Of a DNA stretch of 64,000 nucleotides, positions 35,643 through 48,032 are shown piece by piece. The stretch lies in the NCBI RefSeq assembly GCF_000315625.1, contig NW_005434659.1:1-64000 (forward strand), read 5' to 3'. The notes below the pieces were generated by a model, which saw only the letters and a program-made list of their open reading frames with translations, searched no databases and had not been told where the DNA came from. Numbering within the stretch: the first letter of the stretch is position 1; each line of letters opens with the position of its first letter. The translations under genes and the position numbers were made by a program. This DNA comes from Guillardia theta CCMP2712 (lineage: Eukaryota; Cryptophyceae; Pyrenomonadales; Geminigeraceae).

Positions 35643-37388
35643 ATGAAAAACCTCTTTCTCAAAGGCCTGCCGAAAGACCTCAGCGATGATGCACTCAGAC
35701 AACTGATATCAGGGTAATGTGTTTGAATGTACCAGACCAGTCTAAGAGTGAACATGCAGATATGGGGTTGTAACCAATCTTCTACTTCTGAGAACTGCAA
35801 AAGGCTCGTCTCGAGGAGTTGCGATGGTTGCCATGTCGACAGAAGAAGAAGCCCGAACCACCGTAGACTCACTAAAAGGGAAATGTTTCCATCATCAGAA
35901 CCAGCACAGTTGGATCGTTGCTGATGCAAATTCGGCCGAAGAAAGCATGATTGTCGAAATAGCCCACAAAGAGGTTCTGAGTGAAGAAGAGAAAAGGTTG
36001 AAATATGAACAGAGAGCGCTGGTAATGAGAACTTTCTTTTTTCGGCCAATACTTGACCATAGATGATCTCAGAAGGAGATTGAAGATCCCAAGGAACGAC
36101 AGGCGAGGTGTCAGCAAGAAAGACGAAATCGATTAGTGGCATATCACGAACAACTGGAAGCTTCAGTGAGAATCGATCAGTTGTGATGTTATGATGCTTT
36201 AATTACGTCAATGCCATTTTAGGTTCAAAGGGAGAATCGGGAATTGTTGGTCTCTTCGCAACGGATTGAAAGCATGAGGTCAGTCTCATGATGTGTCTGT
36301 CTGCTTTGCCAAGACTTTCCCAAAGGAACAGGATGCGAGAGAACAATAGGTGCTTGGATTGTTGGATGCTACATAAACAGTGCATCTGCACAACTACACC
36401 GCAAGGTTCAAGAACAGTTTTTTGAGGATTGTGCTTGTGATTGACATTCTCAGAAATTGCGGAATTGTTTTGTCATAAGACGATTGTTTACTTACATTCA
36501 AAGGAATACGGAAGATTGTCAAATACAGGCAAGAATATGTCTATGTCGTATAGCGTATATTCCTTATCTTTGACTGTTCCGATTAGGCTCCATTATCCCC
36601 ATAGCATTTCCTCCGCCTCAATCCCAGATATACGTCGCAGATGTCGAAGAGGTGGCATTTGAAAGATTATTCACTTGCGCGTGTGATTTGAACCGTTGAA
36701 GGATGAAAAGAAATTTCAAGAGGAATTGAGGGCAAATGCTGATCGGACCTTCGTCCTGTTTCCTTCTGAGAATTCAGTCACAGTCCAGGTACACCGACTG
36801 TCGGGAATATGCTTTTGTTTGACTCCATTCCTTCTTGCTGTAAGGAAATGATGGAAACTTTAAATACAAAAGAGACTGTCCAGAATGACAGTGAAGGTCA
36901 AGACAGTGGATGCGGAGGTGGAACTGCCTGCCGTCTCGACTTTAGTTGATCGCACACTGTAGGATCCCTAACGATAGTGCTTGTGGATGGAACTTGGCAG
37001 CAGGCAAGGAGATTGAACCAGAGAATCCCTTCGTGGGTGAAGGTGCTTCAGTCTCGCACTTGATATCCTGCATGGCATTGACATGAACGAAGCGAGTGAA
37101 GCTTATGCCCCGCGACCTAGTTGACTCGCGCTACAAGAGCCCGATGAGGAGTCAGGTGCTTGCCTTCTCTCCCTTAGCTCTCGAATGAACTTCATGCAGG
37201 CTACTCCTGACAGGGTTTGCTCTTTGTCAGCCTATGTCCTTCTTTTGCAGGAAATGCGTGTGGCATCAGAAGTGTGCCAGGTTTGCATGTCCATCAACTA
37301 ATCCGAAAATGATTGTTTGCTTTTGCAGTATTTGCTTCAACTTCTGCACAAGAAGTCAGAGATAGTGCTGTCGAACAGCAATAAGTGA
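35643..37388 (+). CDS. RRM RNA-binding protein with helical C-terminus
   Basis: Exons 35643-35713, 35760-36021, 36073-36165 and 36223-36278 join in frame; later exons are small. The first two form one RNA-recognition motif: RNP2-like NLFLKGLPKDLSDDAL at the very start, then VVTNLLLLRTAKGSSRGVAMVAM as the RNP1 strand. The rest is a charged helical region (EEEKRLKYEQRAL; KERQARCQQERRNRLVAYHEQL). Further exons include DEKKFQEELRANADRTFVLF near 36700, and the last ends SEIVLSNSNK with stop 37386-37388. A nuclear or cytoplasmic RNA-binding role is likely; the partner is unknown. The ATG sits only one residue before the RRM strand, so a longer N-terminus through an upstream exon is possible. Exons between 36280 and 37250 are only partly resolved. 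Confidence 0.6.
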
Positions 37389-37633
37389 CTGAATATCCGA
37401 TAGGCTTGTCTGAGGCTGACATGTCACAGGGAATGGAAGCAAACGGATGGTATAAAGAAGAAAGTTCCAGCAAAAGGAAAAGTCCCTGTCGAAAAGCAAG
37501 TTGACAATCTATCGATTTCCGACACTTGATGTCAACTGATAATCGTTGAAGTGTATTCCAACGGTCAAAAGCTACTAAGATCAGACTAACTTGTAACATT
37601 TTGAACTGTAGATACATGAATTTTCCAAGGATC

Positions 37634-39702
37634 TCACGATTCATCGAAGGAGAAGTCAAGCAAACCTTGCCGAACTTTTTCTGGGTTTGTGTCATCCTCT
37701 TCGTGGTGGAAGGGAATCTTTGACGATTCCTCCTTCGGTTTGATCCTACTCGCCTGCGTACCTGGAGGATCCTTGTTCTCTTCATCGTCTGTGTCCTGCG
37801 GAGGAGAGAAGGAGACGTAGCATCTCTTCTCTTCAGCAACGATGTCGATCCAGCACTCTTGCTTGCTTTCATCTCCCACCTTCACCCTCGGAGCCGCGTC
37901 AAGCTCTGAGTTGAAATATTTTGTGGCAAGGAGGGACGAAATCTCGTTCTTGGCATATTTCTGCAAGGAAGAGGCTCCCTCATACGCGCAGTAACTTGCT
38001 CCTGCCAACAGCGAAACCTTCCTAGAGTGGTGTACAATCAGATTTCCGATCATTCGGCGATGCGCCAGGTTGATGGAAGGGTCAGTTTGCGGAGGATCGC
38101 GATATCTTGCGAGGTAGGAACGAATCACTGTGTCAGCTACGACCAACTGCTCTCGCTCGGTAAAGGGCAAGAACGGAATGACAGCGTCAAACCGACGGAA
38201 AAGAGCAATTAGCTCCGGTTTGATCTCGGCGAAGAACTTCTCCCAGAGAGGTTTGAGGATGCGATCGACGAGGTTCACTTTGATCCAATGCCTCTCGCTG
38301 TCATCTTGTTGCGACTTGTAGATCTTGGGGTTGGCCTTTGCAAACTTGATAATCTCATCTTGCCCGCGATTTGACATGCACACGAAGATTGTTTGCCTGC
38401 AGTCAATCTTCTGTCCGTTGGAGTTTCGACTTGAATCTGTTAGAAAGCCATCTTGCCATGGCTCTAAGAACGAGTTGTAGATTCTTTCAGCCTGATAAGA
38501 AGATCATAAAAGAGTTTACAACTCAACTTGACTCACCTGTCCCCATCCAAGGCAGTTGACAAGATCTGCAAGTTTCTCGAATTCATCCAAGAGAACGATG
38601 TTTCTTTTCCCCTGGCGACTCCGAAGGAAAGATACAAGTTGTCCATCACTGGACATGTCAGATCGCGTGAACCCGCCATGTCTCGATCCAAATAGGTCGG
38701 CGTCATCTTTGGTTCCACTCAACGAGATCAATATCGAGCTGTCCTTGGGAACCAGCGCATCTGCGATGTTCTTGCACAGGAAGGTTTTTCCATGCCCAGG
38801 AGGCCCGGGCAGGAGCAGGACCAGAGGCTTATGACCAGCTGCTTGCTGATCAGTCCAGAATTGAATGATCTGATAAAGGTCCATGTCACTGTGAAGAATA
38901 GCAAGTAAAGTGAAGATGGAAAACAAACCATGTCCCGCAGAGAATGCATGGCAAATCTTTGTCCTATGACGCAATATGGCAACTCAACAATGTTAGAAAG
39001 ATTGAAAGGAGCCAAACGCTTCCTTCTCGTCTCATCCACTGGAAAGATATGGGCTTGTTCCATCCAATACTCCATCGTAACGTTCAGTTTCAAGCCTTCC
39101 ATGGACGAAACGTCTGCCCCTTTCGACAGCAAGAGCCTGGTCATATCTGTTCCATCATACTTCTTGTTCTTGATGGCCAGAGAAAGAGCTGTCTCACCAT
39201 CATCCATCCGCATGTTCACGTCTGCGTTGAGCCCCACCAGACTATTCACCATGTCTGCATCGTTTTGTTGTACAGCGTAGCACAGAGCACTGCGACCAGC
39301 CTTGCAATGCTCGCGGAAGATATGGTTGGTGTTGGCGCCATGTCCGACCCATCTCTGCAGGCTCGAAGCTGACTTCTTAGAGATGACCGCGTTGAGAAGC
39401 TCCTGGTTGGGGTCCGTTCCAGGCGCCGCACCTCCTCTGTAAGCTTGGATGCCAGCAGGAGAAGGCGATGCTGGTATTGTCACTGACTGGGAAACTGCAC
39501 TGACCTCCTCCTCGAAAGGCTCCTCTTCTCTGTCTTCCTCGAATGACATGTCATTCCCTGCTACTAAACCGTTCCCAGAGGCTCCGTCCAAGTCCCTAGG
39601 ATGTTCGCACATAGCACATTGAGGGATGTCTCCATTGTAAAAGGTACAATTGCTGCAATAAAATCCTCCTGCCGTCTCTACCACGAGTCCTTGACTGTCC
39701 AT
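37634..39702 (-). CDS. RanBP2-type zinc finger, ankyrin and AAA+ ATPase protein (CLPB/Skd3-like layout)
   Basis: The N-terminus has a CSNC...CAMC finger (FYCSNCTFYNGDIPQCAMC) like RanBP2/NZF fingers, with Phe in place of the usual Trp. An acidic linker and ankyrin repeats follow (GRSALCYAVQQNDADMVNSL; GETALSLAIKNKK). The AAA+ module has Walker A GPPGHGKT, Walker B NIVLLDEFEKL, a sensor-like FVCMSNRG and an FRRFDAVIPF arginine-finger region, then a helical ClpB-type C-terminal domain. Ankyrin plus a ClpB-like AAA+ core recalls the CLPB/Skd3 disaggregases; the zinc finger is extra and suggests ubiquitin or protein binding. Exons are 39702-~38936, ~38890-38537 and 38491-37634. The 38492-38536 intron is clear (CAG/GTGAGT), but the join near 38890-38936 does not preserve frame with the obvious sites and needs cDNA. 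The gene converges on the RRM gene. Confidence 0.75.
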
Positions 39703-39889
39703 CTCCTTCTCCTGTTAGAAGAAAGTTGAGCTAACACGAAGTCAACACCAAACAGCAATCCTTCCTTTCCTCCCCTGCTCCCCTCCCTTTCCTCTCAAGA
39801 TTGTCCGCAACAGGATATGCTTACTACTCTTGCATGTGTGTTCAAATATTCTTCCTCTCCTTCCTCTCCTTCCTCTCCTTTCCCGCCCT

Positions 39890-40084
39890 TCTCTCCTCTC
39901 CTCTCCTCTCCTCTCCTCTCCTCTCCTCTCCTCTCCTCTCCTCTCCTCTCCTCTCCTCTCCTCTCCTCTCCTCTCCTCTCCTCTCCTCTCCTCTCCTCTC
40001 CTCTCCTCTCCTCTCCTCTCCTCTCCTCTCCTCTCCATCCTCTCCTCTCCTCTCCTCTCCTCTCCTCTCCTCTCCTCTCCTCTT
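39890..40084. repeat. (CTCCT)n pentanucleotide array
   Basis: Almost perfect CTCCT repeats, about 38 copies with one interruption (CTCCATCCT) near 40035. Open frames across it (LSSPLLSSP or GEERRGEER) are artefacts of the repeat. Confidence 0.95.
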
Positions 40085-40145
40085 CTCGTGGCTTCCTCCA
40101 TCGTTCCTTCACCCCGCACTCTAATCGTCATCCCTCTCCTCTAGC

Positions 40146-40224
40146 TGGGAATCAAAACCCACATCCCCGCTTCTGGCTCCATATAAAGCCGGGGCCGGCG
40201 GCGTCCCCCGGCACCACTGGGCCA
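40146..40224 (-). other. tRNA-like pol III box pair, possible SINE remnant
   Basis: On the minus strand tggcccagtggt (40224-40213) matches the A-box pattern TRGCNNAGYNGG at 11 of 12 positions. About 50 nt on, gggttttgattccc resembles a B box. The ends do not pair into an acceptor stem, so this is not a functional tRNA gene. The surrounding GC-rich block (40160-40480) differs in composition from its flanks. Confidence 0.25.
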
Positions 40225-40494
40225 TGAGTGTGACTCGTGATTCCTGAGTGCCGACAATGATGCCCGTCAGCTCAAGGCCCCGGCGGCCTCCCTCAGTCGG
40301 ACGGCCCCAGTTCGCCGACATCATCGCGGGTCAAGCCCCACTGAAGGTCTCTATTCTGACGAGTCCTGCTTGCCAGGCTGAGATCAACGCGGGGGCCTTT
40401 CAAGTTTAATCAGAGTATCTACGTTGGGCTTGGGGGCACAATACAGACTTTCACTACTGTTGCCGGTTCGTAGTCCCGGAGGGGGTCGAAGTGG

Positions 40495-40552
40495 CAGAAG
40501 TAGTGTAGTAGTGTAGAAGTGTAGTAGTGTAGAAGTGTAGTAGTGTAGCTTA
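40495..40552. repeat. GTAGTGTAGAAGT minisatellite
   Basis: Units of gtagtgtagaagt and gtagtgta alternate across about 58 bp in the intergenic region upstream of the coiled-coil gene. Confidence 0.85.
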
Positions 40553-41069
40553 CTAGTAGTTAGCCTCAGCAGTGTACGGTGAAAGGACGGTCATGTTTCT
40601 TTTCAATCATGTAAAAGTAACTAAAAAGCCAGAAAGTTGGTCCAAAAACCGCACTTTGACGTATGACCCCCTTATTTGTCATTTGTATTGAGGAGATAGA
40701 GGGGGTAGGGGTCCATGTCAGTTTTGACAGCGGCATGCAAGAGGTAAGATGGCAGCTTGCCCTCCTCTCCTCTCCTCCTCTCCTGCATGTGCCTCCTCTC
40801 CTCCTCTCCTCTCCTCCTGCCCAAGCTCCTTCCACCACGCGTTCTCCTGGTTGAAGTGATCGCTGTCCACCAGAGTATCTCCTCCATGTTGTTTTCTTCT
40901 CTCCTTTGCCCGGTCGCCTCCCTCTCTCGTCTGCTATGACTCCACTTGCTGTCCTACTTTCTATCTTTTCTGCCTCCCTTCTCTCCAAGTCTGTTCTTTT
41001 GAGCCTCTGAAACAATTCCTCACAGACCTGCATGAAGACTTGACGTTGTTCTAGAATTGTTTCACCGCC

Positions 41070-44000
41070 ATGGAAAGTGATACAGACAAATCTCTCTCCC
41101 CCAGCCGTACAGGACGGAGATCCACTCTTCAATCACGAGCGTCAAAGGCATCAGTCAAATTGTCGTTAGAAGACTTCGATGAGGAAACAAACCCTGCTCC
41201 CTACTTGAACACCCCGCGGTCACTTGATGCTTGCTCTCGGCAAGGAGTGTTGCCAGAAGAACTCATGTACAAGAGCAAGAGCTCTTTCGGAAGCAAAGAG
41301 ACTCCCTCTCGAATCCTACAGCTGCGCTACGAACACTATGAGAATGCAAGAAAGATGAAGCTCGAGGCGGTGATGCGAGAGTACAAGAATATCAGAGATG
41401 AGAGCAGGAAAAGACTGACCCCCCGTCAGCGGGAGACAGGAGATTCTTCACATCGGAGTGCCACTGTGAGCGTGAGATCTGAACAAGACGAGGAACAGAA
41501 AATGATTGAGAGCATGCATCGGCAAATTGAAGCGATGAAAAGGAAGCAGAAAGAAGATGTTGAGAGTATGCTGCTGAACGAATTCAAAGCCGAACGTCTG
41601 CGTCAAATTCACGACGAGAAGATGGCGGAGAAGAAGAAGAAGGAGCAAGCTTTGCTGGACGAGAAGAAGCAAAAAGAAGCTGAATGGATGAAGGTCGGTT
41701 GATTCATGTTGTTCAGCTCCGTGACTCTGATGGTGCCATGTTGTCAGATGCAGGCTGCGCGTGAAGCAAAGCGGCGGCAAGAAGAGGCGGAGGAGGAAGC
41801 AAGAATAAAGCGAGAGATGGAAGAGAAACTGCAAGAAGAGAAGGAGAAGCGTCAGAAGGCAGAAGCCGAAGAGCGTGAAAGACGAATAGCAGCAAAAGCA
41901 AAAGAGCAGGAGCGCGCGCAGAGAATGGAGTTGCTGAAGAAGAAGCAAGAGATGTACAACAAGCAGCAAGAAAGGCAAGCAGAGGCAAGACGTCAAGCGA
42001 TGGAAGAAAAGGACAAGAGCAAGATGCAAGCGAGAGAGGAGATGCGAATAGCAGCCATCAAAGAAAACGAAGCAAAGAAGCTGCAGATTGAGGCCCGCGT
42101 CCAGGCAGCAAAAGAAGCGCAGATGGCAACACTGGAACGACAAAGCTTGTTGTTTGCAGAGAAAGAGCGCAAGGCAGAGGAGAAGAGAATTAACTTCGAG
42201 AAGCAGCGAGTCGAAACACAGGAAGAAATTAAGCGAAGAGCAGAAGCCAAGGCGGAGCATATCAAGAAGGTCATGGACGACATGGCAGTGCGCGAACAAA
42301 GGAAAACAGAAACCTTGATGCAGAGAGAACGAGAAGCCCAAGAAAGAATGAGAATCTTGCAGGTCCCTGCTCCTCGTCTCGTTCTCATCAAGATATTCCC
42401 GCCATGTCGCACTGTCACTGACTTTCTGACTTCAGGAGGAGCGCGAGCGAGAGGAGGAAAAGAAAAAAAAGCAAGGAGAGGAGAAACAGGTCAAGAATGT
42501 TCGCTGGTCCGTCCTCTCTTACCATATGTGCGGCAGGCGTTGCTCGAGGAGAAACGATTGCGAGCCCAGGCAAGAGGCACGAGTTGATGTCAAACCCTCT
42601 TCTTAGGATGTTGCAGGAAGACGATCTCAAAAGAAGGGAAGCAGTTCTGGCAAAACTAAAGGTCACCTCCCAACCCCCCCATTCTCTCCTCTCCTCTCCT
42701 CTCCTCTCCTCTCCTCTCCTCTCCTCTCCTCTCCTCTCCTCTCCTCTCCTCTCCTCCCCTCCCCTCCCCTCCCCTCTCCTCTCCTCTCCTCTCCTCTCCT
42801 CTCCTCTCCTCTCCTCTCCTCTCATTTCCTCTCCTCTCATTTCCTCTCGCTCATCCCCTTTTCCTATCCTCTTTGTTGAACTTACCTTGAGACGCAACAG
42901 GAGCAAGAAGCGAAGATCTCAACCTTGCAGGAGTTCAAGAAAGAGGTGAATTTTTTCCTCACTTGCGCGTCTGACGCTGTGGGGAAGACGCTGGGCCCAC
43001 AGAAGGAGTTGGAGAAACAGAAGAGAGAGGTGAAGGAGAGGAGAAACAAGAAATGTTGGTGACGATGCCGCAGGAGAAGTTGGAAGCGAAGCGGAAGAAA
43101 GCGATGGTGAGAGAGTCTGTGAAGTTGTCAATCTTTGACTTGTCAATGGACCAGCACGATGAGGAGATGCGGAAACAAGCAATCATCGAGAAGCAACAAG
43201 AGCATCAGGAGATCTTGGAAAAGCTGCAGGAGCAGCGCAAACAGGTCACGTAGTTATCTCATTTCAGTTTCCAGTCCTCTTCGTCGTTGTCTTTGTCCTC
43301 CTTATCACCTCCTTGCTTGCTCCTCACAGTCTCCTCACACCTGTTGGACAGGAGGCCTTGTTCTTGCAGGAAGTGGAAAAGCTCAAAAAGCAGGAGAAAC
43401 AAGAAGCTGTGGAGAGGCTCAAGAGGATGGAGGCCTACAACAGAGAGATGGTGCTGTTGCCTTCTCCTTCCCCTTCCCCACTCCCTTCTCGTCATCCTCC
43501 TTTTCCTCCTCCCCCCCTTCTTCTCTTCCTTCTCTGCTTCTTCCTTGTTCCTCCTATCGCTAAGTCTCAGCTGCAGGTCCTGAAGAAACTCGAGGAGGAC
43601 AACAAGAAGACAGCAGAGCTGCAGGTGGAGGAGGTGATGGATATTGCGGGCATGTCACTTTCATGCTCGTCAGGCCCGCAAAGAGCGATTACAGAAAGAG
43701 AAGGAGAAGATCAAACAGGCCCAAGAGCAGCAGAAGCGGGTGAGTGAGGCTTTGTTTCTTTCCTTTTGCTCTTTCTTCTTCGTTTCCTCTTGTCTTTCTC
43801 CTATCTGGTTTGCCTCTCTTGTCCTCTGCTACTCGTCCTGCCTTCCTCATCCTCTGTTCTCATTTTCATTTCATTTCTTCTCTTTCCTCTTCCTTTTCCT
43901 TTCATTTCTCACTCCAGCTTATCTCCGTGCGTCCAACAGGCGATTGCCGAGGCCCTCGAGAGACTCAAGACAACTCGAAAGTTGACTCACTCCTCCTCCT

Positions 44001-45062
44001 CCTCCTCCTCCTCCTCCTACTGCTCCTCCTGCTCCTGCATCCTCGACCTCGTCCTCGTCCCCGTCCTCATCCTCAACTTTCTTACCCTCCTCATCCTCAA
44101 CTTCCTTGTCCTTCTCATCCTTCTCCTTCTCTCTTGCCGCTCATCTCTCATGCTGCCCTCACTCTCGTCTCAGGTGGGAACCTCCTCCTGGCATGGACCT
44201 CGAGATCGACGTCGCAGACCTGCAGAGACGCGTACGAGCGAGCAGCTGCGACCTCTCCCTCCTCACCTGCTGTGCGTCAGGTGGATGAAGAGCTGGGTTC
44301 GAAGAAGCCGCAAACTTCTAACACTAGAAGCTCCTCCCGCGTCAGCGTCAACCCCCGTCCAGCTGGTCACCAGCCGGAGGAGTCTGAGGACATGGAGAGG
44401 TTTCTCTTCTTCCTCCTCCTCCTCATGCCATCGCTGACCAGCTGTGGGGCAGCTCGGGGGTCGAGAGGAGAGGAGGAGGCAGGAAGAAGAAGGAGAGAGG
44501 AGCAAAGAGCGCCCCCCTGCGCGAGAAAGGCGAGGGCGAGCAAATGAAGAAAATCAGCGTCGTGCTGCCTTCCGAGCCCGAAGAGATCGAGACTGAGAGG
44601 AGCGGGACAAGGGAGAAGCCAGAGGGAGCTGGCAAAAGAGTGGAGGAGGAGGAGGAGAAGGAGAAGGACTCGATGGAGCATACGGATCGAGAGGAGGAGG
44701 GGAGAAGGTCGAGCAGGCGAGCAGGAAGTTCAACTCTGCGAGGGAGGAGGAGGAGGTGAAGTTCAAGGTGGAGGAGCGTGGGACAGAAAATGTCAGTTTC
44801 GACGTGAACCTGAAATCCAGCAGAGGAAAGTCGGACGGGCAGAAGAAGAGGAAGAAAATGAGCGTGCAGAAGATGAAGCTCAATGACCTGACAAAGTCTG
44901 CGTACACGGTGAGACAGAGAGGATCGGGAAGGATGGAGCAGGGAAGACTTACGAAAGACTGACGGAGAGGAGGAGGATCAGTAGGAGGAGGAAGGGAACG
45001 AAGAGGGGGAGGAGCAGGACGAGGACGAGGATGACGAGGACGAGGAGCAGGAGCAGGAGGAT

Positions 45063-45109
<47 letters not shown>

Positions 45110-45135
45110 TCAGGAGCAGGAGCAGGAGGATCAGC

Positions 45136-45180
<45 letters not shown>

Positions 45181-45306
45181 ATCAGCAGCAGGAGCAGGAT
45201 CAGGAGCAGGAGCAGGAGCAGGAGCAGGATCAGGAGCAGGAGCAGGAGGATCAGCAGCAGGAGCAGGAGCAGGAGCAGGATCAGGAGCAGGAGCAGGAGG
45301 ATCAGC

Positions 45307-45369
<63 letters not shown>

Positions 45370-45718
45370 AAACCTTCGTATTAGTTGTTTTGAAGGTGCA
45401 AGCAGTGACTTGATTGTGTTAGAAGTCGTCGGGGAATCACCGGCACGAGGATCACAGGCAGTGGAGCTCGCAGAACCTCTGGCTGAGTGATCAACGGCTG
45501 CCGAGCAACGCCAAGGCCTTCGCCATGCAGCTCATCGACGAGCTAAGGTGAGGAGGAGGAGAGGAGCGGGAAAAGAAGAGGGGGGAGGTGGAGAGTAGGC
45601 AGAAAAGGGAAGAACATCCAGATAATGTTGTGGAGAGGGCGATAAAAGTTGCTTTCAGACGACAACAGAACGAGCACTTGCTTGTGATCTTGGAGGAAGA
45701 ACAAATGAAAGAAGCAGG

Positions 45719-45780
<62 letters not shown>

Positions 45781-46146
45781 GTTGTAGTGGTGGTGCTGGA
45801 GATAATTTGGACGCAGATCGGATGCTTCGCTTGGAGGCTGTAGACGATAATGCTGAGGAGAAGGTATCACGAGGAGGGGGAGGGCAAGGGGCAAAGGGGA
45901 GGGAAAGGAGGAGGGGATGGTTAGGGAGCAGATTGGAGAGATAAGTCGGAGGAGGGAGTAAGGCTGCCGCTTGCCAGGAGCGGCTGGAGGGAGCGTTCGC
46001 AGTTGAGAGATCGGCAGCATCAGACCGGATCATGAGGATAACAGCTGGTGAGCAGCTGGGCTGTTGCGCTAGATGAGCTGAGAAATGTCGCAGAGCATGA
46101 CATGATCCTGAAGCAGAGGCTCGCTCAGATGGGCCTCTCGCTCTAG
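41070..46146 (+). CDS. Long coiled-coil protein with E/K/R-rich helices and acidic tracts
   Basis: Starts at the ATG at 41070. The first exon, to about 41696, has a basic, Ser-rich head, an ordered block ([36 protein letters not shown]) and then continuous coiled coil. Exons from about 41750 to 43980 extend it ([59 protein letters not shown]). They are separated by CT-rich introns containing CTCCT and TCC microsatellites. Downstream exons carry an E/Q/D tract (45045-45368), a block reading [19 protein letters not shown], a helical exon with a run of Asp (45719-45780), and a last helix ending [10 protein letters not shown], stop 46146. The head plus coil resembles ciliary or microtubule-associated coiled-coil proteins, but no specific family is recognised. 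The middle region (44000-45000) is poorly resolved, and two genes are possible. Confidence 0.6.
42683..42848. repeat. (CTCCT)n array inside an intron
   Basis: About 32 pentamers with CTCCC and CATTTCCT variants in the intron between coding blocks ending [10 protein letters not shown] and starting [12 protein letters not shown]. This is the same repeat type as 39890-40084. Confidence 0.9.
45045..45368 (+). repeat. (GAGCAG)n array, encoding an E/Q/D tract if translated
   Basis: GAGCAG hexamers with GATCAG and CAGCAG variants run for about 320 bp. In the frame that continues acidic codons on its left ([14 protein letters not shown]) it reads EQEQEDQEQ without stops. Other frames give RSRSRS or AGAGSG. 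Confidence 0.85.
45719..45780 (+). repeat. (GAT)n array encoding poly-Asp
   Basis: About 21 GAT codons in a row, in frame with the exon reading [19 protein letters not shown] before it and [16 protein letters not shown] after it. Confidence 0.85.
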
Positions 46147-46261
46147 CTGGACTCCTGCTGGGATTCGAGATATGTAAAGTAAAAGGACAAGGAGCTCATG
46201 CGTTTTCCCAGCTCCTCCCGTAGTGGGAAAGCGGGAGGGAGGGGATGAGGAGGAGCAGGAC

Positions 46262-46375
46262 ACAGAGCAGAGCAGAGCAGAGCAGAGCAGAGCAGAGCAG
46301 AGCAGAGCAGAGCAGAGCAGAGCAGAGCAGAGCAGAGCAGAGCAGAGCAGAGCAGAGCAGAGCAGAGCAGAGCAG
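46262..46375. repeat. (AGAGC)n pentanucleotide array
   Basis: About 22 perfect AGAGC units in the short convergent gap between the coiled-coil gene and the SET-like gene. Confidence 0.95.
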
Positions 46376-46450
46376 GTGAGGTGAGATGAAATGGGAGGAA
46401 GAAAAGAGGAAAGGAACTAGACACTTATCACCCCCATGTCTTTATGTCAA

Positions 46451-47997
46451 TTATCCAGATGTCTTTATGTTCACCTTCCACGGCCTGCGCAATGTCCCCT
46501 GGAATGAAAGCATGAGGAAAACTCGGAAGGCAGTAGACGAGAGGAGAAGCGAAGATCAGGTAGAGGACAAGTCAAGAGGGAGAGAAGACAAGGAGGGCAG
46601 GAGGCTGAGGATAGGACGGAAGGCGAGGAGAGAGGCAGAGAAGAAGAACATACGGTTGCTGTCGGGTTCTTCACCCACTGGTAGCATCGATCCAAGGTCT
46701 GATGGAGGTAATTCTTCCTGCTCATCCGGTACACCACACAGATTCTCCTTCTCCTCTCCTCCTGGGTCTCCGAACGCTCTCCCATCGCCTTCAGCGTCTT
46801 GGCGTCCTCTTGCAGGCTAGTCGGGCAGGACGAGAGCAGCTGCTGGCAGAGCTCGATCAGCGCGTGACCGACGCGCGTCTCGTGGTCGCGGGAGAAAGGA
46901 ACCGTCTCTCCGATGTTCAACGCACACCCCTGGACCTTGAAGGCCTCCAGCTCCTCGTCCAGCAGACACTTCGCCTGCAGCAGCATGCCTAGCCCGTCAC
47001 TCGCGTACCCGCCGGGGAAGATGGCGTAGTCTTCCTGCTCCTCCTCGGAGATGTAGCTGTACCGGCGAAGCGCCGCCATCACTAGCTCAGCGTGAGTGTT
47101 GGGAATCATGAATGCGAAAAGGAGGAAGGGGAGAAGGAGGGGGGGGGGGTGGAGAAGGGGGAAGAGGAGGATGGAAGACGGCAACAAGCAAGCCGATTGA
47201 AGGGTGATATTAGAGTATAGAAGTCTCAAGGGGAGGAGGAGGAAGGTGGAATGTAGAAGAGCTACCTTCGTCCTGCTTCACCTTGAGGTGCTGCGGGGTG
47301 GATGAGAAGAAGGAGGAGAGGGCGAGGTCGACTTGAGCGCGAGAGAGGAGGATAGCATCTGACTCGAGACTCTCGTACGCACAACCGTGATGGCACAGGA
47401 CATCGTCGTTGGAGATCCACCCAAGGCTGACTCTGACTTGCTCCCCCTCCTCCCCCTCGTCTGATGTCAAGACCAAGCGCTCCCCTCTCCCCTCCACCCT
47501 CGAGCCCTTGGGGGCCGTTCGCTGGAAGAGCGCCAGGACAGGAGCGAAGTAAAGTTTCCCTGCAGCCACGTAGCTGAAACTTCGCGCCATGGCGAAGCAT
47601 GGCTCCATGGTTGCCCGAGGAATGGTGCTAACTGCAGGATCCGCAAGCTTCTCCTCCATCCAGACCTTCTCCTCCTCCAGCCTTCGCTGGATGTCAGGCC
47701 ACTGCAGCTCCGCGATCTCTTGCTGCGACCATGTGTAGGGTAGATCGGGCGCATGCGCGACTACCCCCTCCAGCTCCATGCCCTCGTTCGCGAGCTTCAC
47801 TGCAAGGTCGACATGGGAGGAACGCAAGTCACGTCCTATGTCCGTCTGAAGGCAGTGGCGCTGAGGGATGGTCGCGAGCTCCTCTCCTCTGCCGGTCTTC
47901 CCTGTCCGCACGAACGAGCGGAGTGAGGGAGAAAAGTCCAGGAGAGGCGAGAAGGAGACAGAAGGATACTGCTCTACTACATCTAGCATGCTCTGAA

Positions 47998-48032
<35 letters not shown>

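Noticed and set aside
39795-40227. Open frames encoding LSSPLLSSP or [11 protein letters not shown]
   Set aside because: Pure translation of the CTCCT pentanucleotide array; open in several frames on both strands.
40121-40324. Minus-strand frame in the GC-rich block considered as a small gene
   Set aside because: Short, no domain and no splice context; overlaps the possible pol III-like element.
45031-45384. RSRSRS-rich frame considered as an SR splicing factor
   Set aside because: It comes from the wrong frame of a GAGCAG array; the frame that continues acidic codons reads E/Q/D.
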